Of a stretch of 64,000 nucleotides of DNA, positions 35,336 to 48,559 are shown one piece after another. This DNA is from Imbricaverruca yamaguchii (lineage: Eukaryota; Arthropoda; Thecostraca; Neoverrucidae), in contig JAOTOL010001346.1 of the NCBI GenBank assembly GCA_034440575.1, forward strand, positions 109,501-173,500, read 5' to 3'. The notes beneath the pieces are model-generated. The model worked only from the letters and a program-made list of their open reading frames with translations, had not been told where the DNA came from and searched no databases. The number at the start of each line of letters is the position of its first letter. Within the stretch, counting starts at the first letter, position 1. A program made the translations under genes and the position numbers.

Positions 35336-35795
35336 TTGGGCTCACCACTCGGGCTCACTATATCGGGCTCACTACTCGGGCTCACTACTCGGGCTCACTA
35401 CTCGGGCTCACTACTCGGGCTCACTATATCGGGCTCACTACTCGGGCTCGCTACTCGGGCTTACTACTCGGGCTCACCACTCGAGCTCACTACTCGGGCT
35501 CACTACTCGAGCTCAGTACTCGGGCTCACTACTCAGGCTCACTACTCGGGCTCACTACTCGGGCTCACTACTCGGGCTCACCACTCGAGGTCACTACTCG
35601 GGCTCACTACTCAGGCTCACCACTCGGGCTCACTACTCGGGCTCACTACTCGGGCTCAGTACTCGGGCTCACTACTCGGGCTCACTACTCAGGCTCACTA
35701 CTCGGGCTCACCACTCGGCTCACTACTCGGGCTCACCACTCGAGCTCACTACTCGGGCTCACTACTCGGGCTCACCACTCGAGCTCACTACTCAG
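35336..35795. repeat. 13-bp minisatellite (gggctcactactc), ~35 copies
   Basis: Units of 13 bases with variants such as ctcgagctcac, ctcaggctcac and an occasional longer actatatcgggctc. Because 13 is not a multiple of three, all three frames cycle through the array, so the long translated frames are repeat artefacts. Confidence 0.97.
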
Positions 35796-36149
35796 ACATG
35801 ACTCACACAAAAGCTATTGCCATGCTTGATATTGAAGTACAGTTGCTATATGTACTTCCATTCATATATGCTATACATGTGGACAGGAGACAGCATAGAC
35901 AGCATGTTCGTCGACACCGAAAACGAATTACAGCTGCTCTTGCTCAAAGTCAAGCTTAAAGATAGATATCTCTTAGAATTCACAGTAGAGTCCTCTGTGG
36001 TTGGCAAGTAGTCAGGAAACTCTGACTAAAGTGCTCAGAAAACTCTGACCAAAGTGTTTAGGAAACCCACAGGCACCCGACACTGCTTAACCCTCGCAGG
36101 TGGAGAGGGTTGATTTCACCCTTCCCCTCAGGCTTGCCACCATACATCT

Positions 36150-38705
36150 CAACAGAACCCAACATAGTCAACTCATGTCTTCCTCGAATCTTGGAAGGAA
36201 GCTCTAATAATACCCATCCTAATCCTGAAAAAAAAACTATAGTGACCCAAATAATTTTCGACCCATTGCCCTCATCAATTGCTCGGGATAACTTTTCCAA
36301 CAAATAGTTATTAAAATATTGAACTGGTATCTAAAAACATGCCATCTTATATCTCCAATTCAATGTGGTTTTCGTCGCAGACGCAGTACTGTTGATCACG
36401 TTACACGGCTCAAAACAGACATAACGAACTGCTTGTAAAATAAACAATAGCACACTGTTGCAATCATTTTGGCATCAGCGAGGTTCATGATGTGGTATTC
36501 AAGCCCGCTTACTTTCCATACTTCACTGACTCGGGACCAATGGACATTTGTCTACTTATTTGATAGGATGTTTATCTGACTCTTGTCATTTACATCCCTG
36601 GTGCCGGTCGGTCATTTCTGATTCATATGTCATGCAAAACAGGTCGCCAGAGTGGAGCTGTATATCGCCAGTTTTATGGAACATAATTTATGACCATTTC
36701 AACGACGTGCCTGCCAATTTATCGTGATCTCTTTTTGCGGACGACAGCGCAATTTGGTGGTGAGATAAATAATAATGCGTATATTGTGTAATTATACTTC
36801 AATACGCACTTGGCAGGATGTACCAATGGTCCATCAAATACGGTTTAAGTTTTTCAGCCCCAAAATGTTTGCAAATCCATCCCCTTCCCCAACCTGGAAA
36901 CACTGTTTGACATCGAGAACAATTTGACATCGAGAATCTTCCGTACATTCCATTCAATTTATTGGTGTCGTTTTTTTTTGCTCGGGGCCTTTCCACGAAT
37001 AAGCAAATGAAACATGTCCGGAACAAATGCTTCAACCATCAAAATATATGTCGATGCATTACTTCTACTTCACATGGAGCCGATCGTCACACACGTCTAC
37101 AACTGTAAAAATGTTCAATTATTTCAGTCATAACACATCGCTGTGTAGTTTATGCTGGTGCCAGCGCGTCCTCTTGAAAATTTTGAGCATCGTCAAAATA
37201 ATTTTCTCCCTATCTCACTCGGTGGTATTACCACATCTTCAATCATTTCTTTTGGAGACGAAGCAGAAATGCCATCATTAGCTTTCCAACGAATGCAACA
37301 CACACTTCGGTATGCTTAAAAACAAAACTTCATGAAGACCACCCCACATACGCATCCTTGAAGATCTTCCCATATATGCGTCATGGTTAATTTGGTTAAG
37401 CTGAAAAACGCACTGGTTTCACTATAGCTTCTCGAGTCAAATAATTTTATGCACAAGTTCATTTCATTATTCCATCCATTGTGAATTACAAACAGTTCAA
37501 CATTAGTGTAGGATGGCCAGTAACTGCATTATATCTAAACGTGTACTTAAATACATATTTTCATCTTAATGTTAAAAATACTGATTCAGTTGCTGGCAAT
37601 TATGCACTAATTTATTAAATCCATTATTTCTCTTCCTCCACCAACTTCCCATCGTGGCAAAAGGTCGAACGACGCATTTTTGTATCTAACCACTACTCGA
37701 ATATCACGACGACTTTGTCCAGAATATGCCAAAGAATAATTATACCAATTTCGGTCTCGTTATCGCCGTGTTCCATTTCTTTTGACTGACGGATCGAAGG
37801 ATGCCATCCGCACAGGAAATGCAATTGTTTCGGAGACATATATAAACAACATCGTTTTCCAAATTGAACCTCATCTTTCATCGCCGAATTACTTACCCTC
37901 TTCATTGCTGTCCGTTATATCGTTTCCTGCGTCACCCCTCGCGAAGCGCCGTCATTTGCTCAGACTCCAAATTTATTTTATAATCCCTTTCTTCACTTTC
38001 TCTTTAACATCATTGCCACATTTCCATTTTATGAAATCTCAAACACGCTTCATCTAATGAGCATAAAGGTCCGTTTCATGTGGGCGCCAGTCACTGTGGC
38101 ATTCCAGGAAACGAAGAAGCAGACACATTCGCAAAAGTATCATTGCAGCTACCAAACATCACAGAACTTCCCAATACTTTAAAGCCATCACATCATCAGT
38201 ACGAAAGAGCATTCAATATGTATGGAACCAACAAAGAAATATAGCTACAAACCATGCACAGCTACGACTTTTGAAACCTGTCGTCGATGCATGGATATTA
38301 TCTTCTCGAAGGAACCGACATGAATAAAAGGTCCTATCGCGGTTACGCATAGGTCATACATTCCTCACCCATCCATTTATATATACTGCTTCATCTCCGC
38401 TTTCATATCAGTTATGCAATACCCATCTTGCAACTACACATATCCTCTTTCATCGTCAGAAATAAGATAGTCCGCAAAAACACCGGCGGCTACAGTCGAG
38501 ACCATGCAATTATATTTTCCTTGCCCACACTGTTGGGTGTTGAAAACCCACTTCTCATTACACCCCTTTTTTGTTTTCCTCTGAATGTTTAACCCATTGT
38601 CCGATTTGCAAGCTGAATTGGACACCACCACACTTTTTTTTCATGGCTGACGAAGTGGCCCGAGGAGGCAGAAGTGCCATTCTTCAATAAAACTATGACT
38701 CAAGC
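36150..38705 (+). mobile_element. I-like non-LTR retrotransposon, copy 2, 5'-truncated
   Basis: Starts inside the RT (LEGSSNN/NNFRPIALINC, LISPIQCGFRRRRSTVDHV) and keeps FADDSAIW near 36730. The thumb follows, then RNase H beginning FTDGSKDAIRTGNAIVS near 37780 and reading VRFMWAP with a frameshift into the GIPGNEEAD motif near 38075-38110. It ends with a tail aagtgccat...caataaaa near 38690 that resembles the 3' end of copy 3. Many stops and shifts. Typical 5' truncation by incomplete reverse transcription. Confidence 0.8.
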
Positions 38706-41700
38706 GCACTGTGAAGGTAAGAAATTGCGTTGCACTGGGAAGCTTAAAAAAGAGACCCCAAAAACGGAACGGGAGTGTCAAATTCTTGCATGTCTACTAT
38801 GCCATGTGAATCTCCTGGTTGATGTCGCTTCAACATAGGCCCCAAGCGTGTCATTGGAATTGTGTGAACTAGTTCGGTATCGCACTGCGCAACGTGCGAG
38901 CTCGTAAGCAAATGAACGTATCGAGTTCGCACAGGCTGGCTTCTCAGAAAATAAATACAATTTCCAAGAAGGTTCTCTGGGCTGAAATTATCATAGGTGA
39001 TATAATTATGAAGAACGTTCTAGAGCCAACGCTAAAGTTTCTGAAAATTCCCGAGGAAATGCTGAAAGCTTCGAGGCCCATCCTGAAATGCTCGGGGCCA
39101 TGACCTAGGAACGTAATAGGTAGCTATTGCCGTGCTCTTTCCATGTCAATCCTAAGTACTGGGACGCCTAGGCTGCGATTACATGCTGAAAACATATATG
39201 CCTGAGCAAAAACTCAGTCGACTTTTGCCTATTCAGATCATGAGAAATGTCTTCATGTCTCGCACGATTCGTCCTTAAAACGTCCTTTCCACTCACGCCA
39301 GCAAGCTCTCCTCTGGCTGTGCGGCTTCTTAGCAGCATTCCGGATAGCGTATGAGCTCACTCATCAACTACAGATACAGATGTTCGATTGTGGATGTGCG
39401 AAAACGGGGAAGCGCATTATTCCCCATATATGAGGGAAAGTAGTCGTAGGAGCCAAAAACCGACTCTTGTTCTCACCTTGCTGAGTCCAACATGCGAGGT
39501 CAGGTATGATAGTGATTAAGAATACTGCATGCTTATGGTATGCAACACAATGTCATGAAAAGCATACGCATATATTTAGAGGGATTTCTGAGAGCTTCAT
39601 TTAGCCTCACCAATTCGGATGGGCTACCGCTGGAGATTCCTCATCCTGGCTCGGTGAGTGCCCGTGCCGTGCAGGTTGCTCGCACACGCCCAATCAGCTG
39701 TAACGTACGGTGGATGACGAATGTGTTGTGCTCGCAAACCAATCAGCCAGCCCTACTCATGAGGACGCCTCTTCTGTCGACGCCGACATTACCAGCTGTG
39801 CGCCGTGGCCTCAGGGGTGCAGCCATGGCCTCAGGGGTTCGGCCGGGGCCCGAAACGGGCCTTCGCGTGCCGGTCGCAGCTTCCCGGGAACGTCCTGTGC
39901 CACAATTGCCGCAGGTGGCCCAATCAAGCCGGCACGCAAGTGACCCGCCCAGATCTTCAACATATTGTATATAGGCTTCATGTGCTGGTGCCCCCTCCCC
40001 CGTCTCGCAGTCGCATGCATGTCCGCTTAGATAGAGCAGTGGTGGTGCGACCAATGCAATGACCTTCTACAAAGCCATCTGCTCTACTTTACGAGCAGTA
40101 GACATTTGACCTTGAAAGTACGTTCGTGTTTCCATTCCTGACTCATTTTGAGACCGCCGTTCGGGTGGCGATCACAAGTGTTGATGATGATGTGAAGTGA
40201 AGATGTCTGATGTGGCTGTCGATATCACACAGCTTGTAACAGCTATTCACTACTATCTGACTGATTATCCCCTATTATTCTGACCGAAGTCCCGATGAAC
40301 AAGTGGCCAGGCCGAACAGTGTGTCAGTCTCCTGCGTGCGAATGCCCGGGTGACGCTCTCCTGATGCCTACCGGAGCACTCACTAAGTCAATGGCACCGC
40401 CTAACACCGGCCCGTGCGCGCTATTTTGCCACCCTCGTCAGTGGAGGGCGAAGGATGCCACAGCGTTCCCAAGCGAAATGTACTAAAGAGACAGAAATCA
40501 CACAAATCTGGCGTGGCGTGGGGTGGGACGAGATTCCCTGATCGACAGCCACTTTTGGTCCCTGGGATTCATGGGAGGTAAACCTGCAGGTGAGGGGAAA
40601 GTTTTTTTTTCGCAAAAAAAAACAGTTTTCAGAACTTCACTGCAAACGATTCAAAAGCTGCGACGAATGTATACTCTAAGTCAGTATCAGTATATTCGTC
40701 AGTGCTTAACCGATTTAGTGACTATCTGAAGACCCATTTGAAGCATTGGCCACGGGTCAGGTCAGGCCAAGGGCCAACTCCGCGTTTGGAAATTTAATAA
40801 AATGCTAATTAAAGCCACGGCTTCCACCCATTCCAGGATAGACATGGACGTTGAAATTTCAGGACTTAAAATAACCCTGCATATTCTGTCAAGGCCAAAA
40901 GAGGTTATCCGAGGGCAACTGAGGTTCATGGCCTTGAAAAGAAGTACATTCGAATGGTACCGGAATGATGTCCAAATATCAAACTATTCATTATTATCCA
41001 AAGCGTACGATGGTCACAATGTCATGTCAAGATGGGATAATTCGCGATGTCGTTGATGAAATTGTCGGAAGAGTCCAGTGACCTGACATGATCCAATGTA
41101 TTTCCACCAAATGATCAGAAAGAGACTTGACAGAGGGTACTGATAATTTAATGACGTCACAGGTCAGTGGCCTGACGGACACTTTGCACATTGTTTACAT
41201 CATGAGATCGGCAAAGGATGTCCATCAGCTATGCCATGCGAGTGACACACTGCCTCGTTTGTCAGTGGTGTAAAAACTCACCTTACAACTCCGTGCGCAG
41301 GCGACAATAAAAAATGTGATAGAGCGATGAACAACTCAATTAGCTACTTGCACTTGTGATTGATTCTTCAAAGGTGATACGATGTCATTGACCTAACTTG
41401 ACTTCAGGTGACTTGCTTGGTTTCTGAGTCATTCAATCGTCGCGCTGCGCGTGTTAATGTTTGCGTTCAAGCTGACTTTGGCGTTCAGGTTATCGCCAAG
41501 TGCAAGATAATAATGATTTCCGGCACTATTATATAACTTTTCAAACCCGGATAAAACTTCGACCTCATCCGGCTCTTGGTGTACAGTAGTTCTCGCTAGT
41601 GCGGCATCCAAATACGCACCTAATACCTTTGGTGTTTGCGCAGAATAGGACATCTCCTTATCACATGTTGTGGTTGACGATTTTGTCATTTTTGCCCGCA

Positions 41701-42287
41701 CAAATTTGTTCCGTTTTTATTGATGTTCCGTGCTGTCGTCCTGGGTGTCGCACCGTGCTATCTCGTAGCTTGCGCCGGATTGACCTAGCTGGTTTATATC
41801 GTAACCTCATGTGTGTGGATTGGTGTAAAGTGTTTTATTTACAGACAGTCACGTTGAAGTGGACCGCTTTCCTATGTCGCTTTTAAACAATTTTTGACCG
41901 AACGCTCCAGTTAGAACGTTGCGCATTCGAAAACCTAGTGCTTTAGCGTTGTCTGACAGAACCAGATACCATGGCCTGCCGCCGGGAGGCGCTGCATTAC
42001 CCAGGTAACGGCTCTGCTCTTTACTTGGGCTCAACAGACAGGTGCGTTTTGTCATTCGACGCGACACCCTAGACGATGTGCAGAGGCGTATCCAGGAGAG
42101 CGGATGAGGGGGCACATGGCGGTGCATTGGGTCCACCGTGGACTATGCCAGGTGCCGTCGTAAAGTCCCTTGCGCTACGCCTGACCAGCTGAACGATTGT
42201 TTTGTTGGCGTTGAACCACGCATTGGTGGGGAGGTTGCTGGTTAGGATGCCTCCCCGAGTACAGCCTGTCGTTTCCAGCGAGTAGGT
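38706..42287. other. No gene seen; GC-rich patch at 39640-40000
   Basis: A 144-codon plus-strand frame (39540-39974) crosses a GC-rich patch with a direct repeat of tggcctcaggggt, but no domain was recognised and frames on both strands overlap. A partly degenerate repeat of the gaaat-gcc type lies near 38960-39110. The remainder is featureless to eye. Confidence 0.4.
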
Positions 42288-45200
42288 GCTTGTGCATTAG
42301 CCTGTGTCGATAATTTTCAGTGGTGTTATCAAAAATGGCTACTGTTTTTATTTTGCCTTGATATGTGCCTAACAATTTGGCATAAAAATTACATCGCTGA
42401 GCCATCGGTATTTTTTTCTCAAAATGCGTTTGAAGAATATTCTGTTTTCGGCATTCGGCGCCATGTTGGCTGTGAGAACCAATCCAGATAAGTTTGTCAA
42501 ATCGTACCTCTTTTTGATCGTCTTGACGAGTTGAGTCGATTAAAACAAAGCAATATTGTCGCGAAATCGATAGGTAAGAAAATATCGGCTATCTTTTGTC
42601 TTCTAATACACTAGCAAATGCCCATTTCCGGGCATACAAGGAATTCTAAGGTTTAAACAAACATCAAATGATACTTGATGAATGAAAAAATCATGATACA
42701 GCCGCGGTTTCTGCGCTTACTCATTTTAAGACTTCAGCATCACTCACTGGGCATAGAAATATAGATAAAGCTTCAAATTTATTCGCTGTTTGAGCTGCAT
42801 AGCAGAATGATTGAGGGAGGAAGCTTTGTACGCATGTACATCACATACGAAATACCTACCTATTTGTTGCATGTTGAGACATTCAGATAGCATTTCCACA
42901 TCACGTTCAGACGAAAATCCGATACGTTGGTGATAATAATGATTAAAATTCGCCGTCATTATTGAAATTCGCCGTGATCATCATGGGACCATCGGTGCTT
43001 ATTTTTTTCCTAAAGGGACACATATCAGACATCAATCAATGAACACTGCTTTATCCCAGGCAAACATCGCGCGAAGGTGCGGAGCACAACTGACTGGACG
43101 GCAGAGAGCACCCCAGTTCTATCTTTCATGGAACACACAGCCATTTTAACATATTCTCCATGTCCCTCTTAGTTGTTAACACAGGAAAAAGCTGCCGGTG
43201 CATGTAGCCAACCGGGATGTAGCCGTCCCTCCTCTCTTTCCCGTACACGTATTTTTTGGCAGCTGGCGACACCTGTTTCACGCATCGTTCAAATGACTGA
43301 CTGTGCACGGAGGAACTGACATTGGCATGTCCACATAGCCATCACGTTCGGAGCTTGGTGAGTGGCACGTGAGGGCCGATTGTAACGCGTCGTCCCAGAA
43401 TATGAACTCCTGCAGACTCTCCGCGATCTCAATTACTCTCGGAGTTCTCCTGGGACGGACGTTGGAGTCTGAACGCTCATTTTTTCCGCGGATGCACTTG
43501 TCAGGTAGTTAGTACCCTGGCCCTGGGTAGTCTAGAAATGGACCTGCGCGTTTATGATGCACCCCCGGTTTCGGTAAAGGACAGCTCGCGCTTTAGCCAC
43601 GTTGGCTCAGAAGCTCCGAGAACCAAACAGCTGTGGGAGTCGGCCACGAATCTTCCTGACTCAAGCTGTCAGCGCAGTCAACCGATGCGACCCGGCATTA
43701 CCCAGTACAGTGCAAAGTCTAGCGTCCGTCTCTGCGCGTCTCCTGGGACCCTCTCTCTCTTATTTTCACCCAAGCACCGGTATATATACGACACAGCCTA
43801 GATTATACAGCATTTCTAACTAGCAGCGTTTTGATTGGTGAACTCGCGCGGCGCAGTAGGCTATATTGTATGCCTGGACCATGATTGGTCAGTTGAGACA
43901 GCGGTCCTTGCTCGGGGGACGTGACGGGGTCAAAAGGTGCCACGTGCTTGCACCAGGCGGGAGAGTGCAGACGAGAGTTGTGAGGGGAGGGGCGTGGCGG
44001 GTGGCGGCACAGCAACTCGCCAGGATGGAGCCCTGCCGGCCAGAGGCGGTCGTCTGGGTATGTGGGGAATGCCACATTTTGATAGGGCTACATTCTCCGA
44101 CGAGTTCACAGATAGGCCAGTTCCGGCGTGTGCGGTACGCTTATCAGCCGGATGCACGATGGGAATTCCTGAGATTCAGAACTCCGCTACACACCTAATA
44201 CGTTCAACAGCAAACTGGCGCTCTGCTCTGTTATCGCTCTAGAGAAGTGTCTGGAGCACCATTTCGCTATGAGCATACCGGTCACTGGAGTGGAGGTACG
44301 GCATCACGATGCTCACGACTTCCCCATGCTGCAGCCGAGTGAGCTGCAGTTGGTGCAGCACATGCCGCGGTCTATCCAGCCAGTTGTGCTGCACCCTCGC
44401 GCGAAACCACATCTGATAGTGAACCCCCACGATTAATTAAACGATACGCCGGAGGTTTTTGCATGCAGTGTCTCCCAGGCTGTGATCTGATACGAATAGT
44501 GTAGGTACATGCACCGGCAGTTTTTGTCCGTGCTAACAACTAAGAGGGATGTGGAGAATATGCTAAACGACTGTGAGCTCCAATCAAGATATAACTGCGG
44601 TGCTCTATGCCGTCCAGTCAGTTGTGCTCCGCACCTTCGCGCGATGTTTGCCTTGGATATTTCGAGTGTTCATTGATTGATGTCAGACATATGTCCCTTT
44701 GAGGGGAAAAAATTGGCATCGATAGTCCCAGGGTGATCACGGCGAATTTCAATGATCACGGCGAATTTCAATCATTTTTTATCATCGACGTATATGATTT
44801 TCGTCTGAACGTGATGTTGAAGGGCTATCTGAATGTCATAAAGTGCAACGAATACCTACCTATTTGTTGCATGTTGAGACATTCAGATAGCCTTGCATTT
44901 GGTATGTGATGCAGATGCGTACAAAGCAGTCTCTCTCAATCATGCTGCTATGTAGTTCAAACAGCGAATAAATATGAAGCTTTCTCCATATTTATATGTC
45001 TAGTGAGTTATGCTGTAGACTTCAATTGAGTAAGTGCAGAAACCGCGGCTGTATCATGATCTTTACTTGTTTAAACCTCAGAGTTCCTTGTATGCCCCGA
45101 AATGGACATTTGGTAGTGTATTAGAAGACACAAGATATCCGATATTTTCTTACCTATCGATTCTTCGACAATATTGCCTCGTTTCAATGGACTCAGCTCG

Positions 45201-45440
45201 TCGAGACAAACAAAAAGAGATATTATTTGACCCACTTATCTGGATTGGTTCACACAGCCAATATGGCGCTGAAGGCCAAAACCAGATTCTTTTTCAAACG
45301 CATTTTGAGAAAAATGCCCATTGCCCAGCGATCTAATTTTTATGCCGAATTGTTAGGCACACATCAGGGCGTAATACAAACAGTAGCCGTTTTTGATAAC
45401 ACCACTTTGACAATTCTCGACACAAGCTATTGTGCATTCT
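42288..45440. mobile_element. Long inverted-repeat (foldback) element, ~0.93-kb arms
   Basis: The left arm 42288-43209 and the right arm 44503-45440 are reverse complements along their length, roughly 80-85% identical by eye with indels. Landmarks in both are gataacaccact, gtgcctaacaatt, aagaaaatatcgg, acagccgcggtttctgc, cctacctatttgttgcatg and ctgccggtgcatgta. The core 43210-44502 has no recognised gene. It may be a TIR-type DNA transposon that lost its gene or a foldback element. Target duplications were not resolved; the right arm touches a retrotransposon fragment at 45440. Confidence 0.85.
45034..45336 (+). CDS. Possible ~100-codon frame inside the right arm
   Basis: Frame MQKPRLYHDLYLFKPQSSLY... 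includes SYLSILRQYC, RRDKQKEILFD and LIWIGSHSQYGAE. The left arm, read on the minus strand, has SYLSISRQYC, RQDDQKEVRFD and LIWIGSHSQHGAE in one frame, but a short indel breaks its upstream part. Similar protein readings in both arms could mean a former coding exon or may only follow DNA similarity. No known domain. Confidence 0.25.
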   Translation: MQKPRLYHDLYLFKPQSSLYAPKWTFGSVLEDTRYPIFSYLSILRQYCLVSMDSARRDKQKEILFDPLIWIGSHSQYGAEGQNQILFQTHFEKNAHCPAI

Positions 45441-46624
45441 GCCTAGTACCACTGTCCCTCTCCGAGCTGCACGTCATCGTGTTCGGCATGAACAGCTCAT
45501 CCGCTTGCGGTGGATACGGCATCAGCGAGGGCCTGGTCCGGCTGAGTTTTGACGTCAATGGCAGTGTGCTTCTGCATTTGGTCAACTCCAGCCTCGCCAC
45601 TGCCGACGTCCTAATCTCTTGGAAGCACTCCATAGTTGATCCAATATTTAAATCCGGTGACCCTACCAGCCCATCCAACTATCTGCCCATCTCTATCGTC
45701 TTTGCCAAGGTTGTGGAGCGTGCAGTTCACCAGCAGTTCTACGCCTACCTATCCAACAACCACCTCCTTTCTTCTACCCAGCATGGTGTCGGCCCCCGTC
45801 ACTCAACGGCGCTGATATCCATATCTGACTAGATCCTGTTGGTCAATGATCGTGGTGAGATGTCCCTCCTTTACCTCCTGCACTTGAGCAAATGCTTTGA
45901 TGTGATATACCATTCAAAACTCTTAACCAAATTAAGCCAGCACGGTATTGACACTTCATGGTTTTCGACCTATCTGAAGGATCACACCCAGAGTGTCAGC
46001 CTCGCTGACAGTCTCGGTATGAGCTTAAATTCAGTTCCACTTTCAAACAACATCGGCGTGTTTCAAGCCTCATCTTTCGGCCCTTTGCTCTACTGCGCCT
46101 TCGCCAGCGACCTCATTCTGTTCGCCGAAGTCGTTCAGTATGCAGCTGACACAAATTTTGGTCACCGGAAACAAAACTCGCATCCAAAGTATCGATTCTG
46201 TGTTAGAACACGTCCTGGCCTCCCTCGACATTTGGTTCCGCGGTAACGGTCTTTAAAGTAAATGCAGAGAAAACCCAGCTTATAATCTTTGGTAGCCAAC
46301 AACATTTGCGCAATCACCCCAACTTCACAGTAACGTTTCGCGATCAACAATTGTTCCCCATTTCGGAAGCAAAAATCTAGGGCTCACTTTTGATCGCACC
46401 CTCAGCTAGGACTCGCATGTTTCAACCATCGCCAGACGATGTTTCGGAACTTTTGCCGGTCTATCGCATATTAGGGGCCACCTGCCACCATCTGTCATCT
46501 CTGTGCACGTCAATGCCTTGATGTTCTCTCAGATCCGCTACTGCATTTCGGTGTACGGAAATAGTACCAAAGGAAAATGTCTCAGATTAAAAAAATAAAC
46601 TTGGTACAGTTGCCGGACGTTCAT
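45441..46624 (+). pseudogene. Second non-LTR family (CR1/Jockey-like) RT, 5' part of split copy
   Basis: Reads VNSSLATADVLISWKHSIV, FKSGDPTSPSNYLPISIVFAK, LLSSTQHGVGPRHSTALIS, a stop, then LHLSKCFDVIYHSKLL, FQASSFGPLLYC and YAADTNF, where YADDT is expected, so the catalytic aspartate is changed. Further on, in other frames, come VNAEKTQLIIFGSQQ and QIRYCISVYGNSTKG. The frame then stops at about 46610, where an I-like element is inserted. Its C-terminal part continues at 53550-53935. Endonuclease absent. Confidence 0.85.
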
Positions 46625-46787
46625 GGAGAGGGCGATACTATCTCGCTTGTCGGTACCCGTCACTCTCTTCTTTCGTTTCTTGGGGTGACACCCGTCACTC
46701 TTTTCATATTTCGCTTTCTAGTGGAGTGACACCAGTCACCCCACCCACCCTTCATATTCGCCGTACCTTCGTTCCCTGAGTTCCTGT

Positions 46788-48043
46788 GTGTTCTTCTTGT
46801 TTATTGAGATTTCATTAGGCATATTTTTTCCACATGATGGGGAAAAGCGGAAGAAAGATACCGACCCCAGCTCGCCACAGGACTCCGATTTTGAGTTTGC
46901 CCCGTTGACCACGCCAGATGACCATCTCGTGACTTCGGATGCCAAACCCCTCGACACAACCATTGATGACCCTCGCCAAACAATTCCTCTTGATGACGCC
47001 ATGGAAGCCTCACCGACCCCTGCCCGTTCCAAGATCACGACCTCGCCTCGCATTCCGGACCAGACTATTACTCTCCACGCTGCTGACCCATGCCTGAACC
47101 AGACCACGTCCTCTCCACCTGCACCCATCGGACCCTACCTCGACAGTGGTGGGTCGTTCGTAGTCGTGAAGCCTGTCGAGGAATCCGTGTCCTTTCACCG
47201 TATCACCGTCTTCTGGCCGACTAAGCAACTCCTTGACATCTGCTCCCTAGCCAATCCCGACATCGAAGCACCTGCCAACAGAACCTTAGTGATTAAAACC
47301 CAATACCGAGCCCAGAACGAAGCCCTCCTCCGCACCACCACATTTTGTGGAAAATCCATCACGGTCACTCTCCATTCCAACCGCTACACCACCAATGGCA
47401 CCGTCTTCGCGCCGGAGCTCCGCTTCAAGTCTGAGGAAGATATGCAGGCGGAGCTCAGGCCGGAAGGGGTGACCCACGTCCGACGTATCACTTCCTTCAA
47501 AGATGGCCAGAAACGTTAACGTGATCCTTGTTATTACCTTTATTTCTACCACTCTTCCCAAGACCCTCCTCGCCGGTTACATCCGATAGCAAGTCCGAGT
47601 CCTTACCCTCAATCCTCTCCGCTGTTTTAATTGCCAGTGCTTCGGCCATGGGAGTAAGACTTGTCGCCAACCAGCCAGATGCCCCAAGTGCGGCGATACA
47701 CTTCATCCAGAATCCACCTGCTCCAAAGCTGCCCACTGCCTCAACTGTAACACATCCGACCACACATATGTCCAGTTTTGCGGAAGGAGGAGGTCTGCGC
47801 AGTCAAGCCCACGACCGGGGTGTCCATACCCTCAGGCCCCGCGGTTTGTCGAGGCCACCTCTCCATCAAATAGAACGTATGCCCAAGCTGCCACCATTGC
47901 TCCACCCACACGTCGAGTCAACACTCGTACCACTCACTACGCCTACACGAACCACCCTGGCTCAGAACCTGGTACAGCCCTATACATTAACCCGCGCCGT
48001 CTTTCCCGTCGAATCTTCACACCCGACTCGGGCGGGGGGTTGA
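46788..48043 (+). pseudogene. I-like ORF1 (gag-like) with three zinc knuckles, copy 3
   Basis: An intact 243-codon frame (46788-47519) holds the low-complexity start (DGEKRKKDTDPSSP) and the conserved middle (FWPTKQLLDICSLANPDIEA, THVRRITSFKDGQKR). After a stop and a frame change, three CCHC-type knuckles follow at 47623-47775: CFNCQCFGHGSKTC, CPKCGDTLHPESTC and CLNCNTSDHTYVQFC. A tail TYAQAATIAPPTRRV ends near 48040. Such ORF1 products coat the element RNA and help target-primed reverse transcription. The break at 47517-47590 includes a stop (tag) inside the segment before the knuckles. Confidence 0.85.
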
Positions 48044-48311
48044 AGACCTCCCTCTAAAGCTAAGCATCGCACGAAAACGGAAGAGGTGTCATCGGAAAGC
48101 GCTCGACGAGTAAGGTCCGGGTCCACCCTAGAAAACAACTTCCCCAAAAGTGACGTAACCAGGGGGGTTAGATTTTCACGACTTTTCACGACTTACATTA
48201 TGTTTTTGACTGCGGGGAGTTCATTTTGGGGGATATATGAAAAATCAAAATTTATTTGGAATGAAGGACATCGAAATCGACCAGGGCTATAAATTGTTCG
48301 CCCCCCAAGAA

Positions 48312-48505
48312 TACAAATTTTTTTTTTTTTTGGTTTGTTTTTTTTTTTTGGATAGGGAGGGGGAAGGTTTTGGAAGAATTTAAAAAAAAATTTTTATAAA
48401 TTTTTTTAGAGATTTAAAAGAAAAAAATAATGGTAAAAAAAAAAAAAAAAAAAAAAAATTTTTTTTTTGAAAAAAAAAAAAAAAAAAATTTTAAAAAATA
48501 TTTTT
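48312..48505. repeat. A/T homopolymer patch
   Basis: Long alternating runs of T and A with almost no C, between recognisable element sequence. It has no counterpart in the sister copy. It may be genuine low complexity or a consensus error of long-read assembly. Confidence 0.8.
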
Positions 48506-48559
48506 ATTTAAAGTTTTAGTCCGCTATCCGCGAAAAACCTGGTTGAAGACCCCGAGACG

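Noticed and set aside
35336..35795. CRISPR-like array
   Set aside because: Head-to-tail 13-bp units without unique spacers in eukaryotic DNA; a plain minisatellite.
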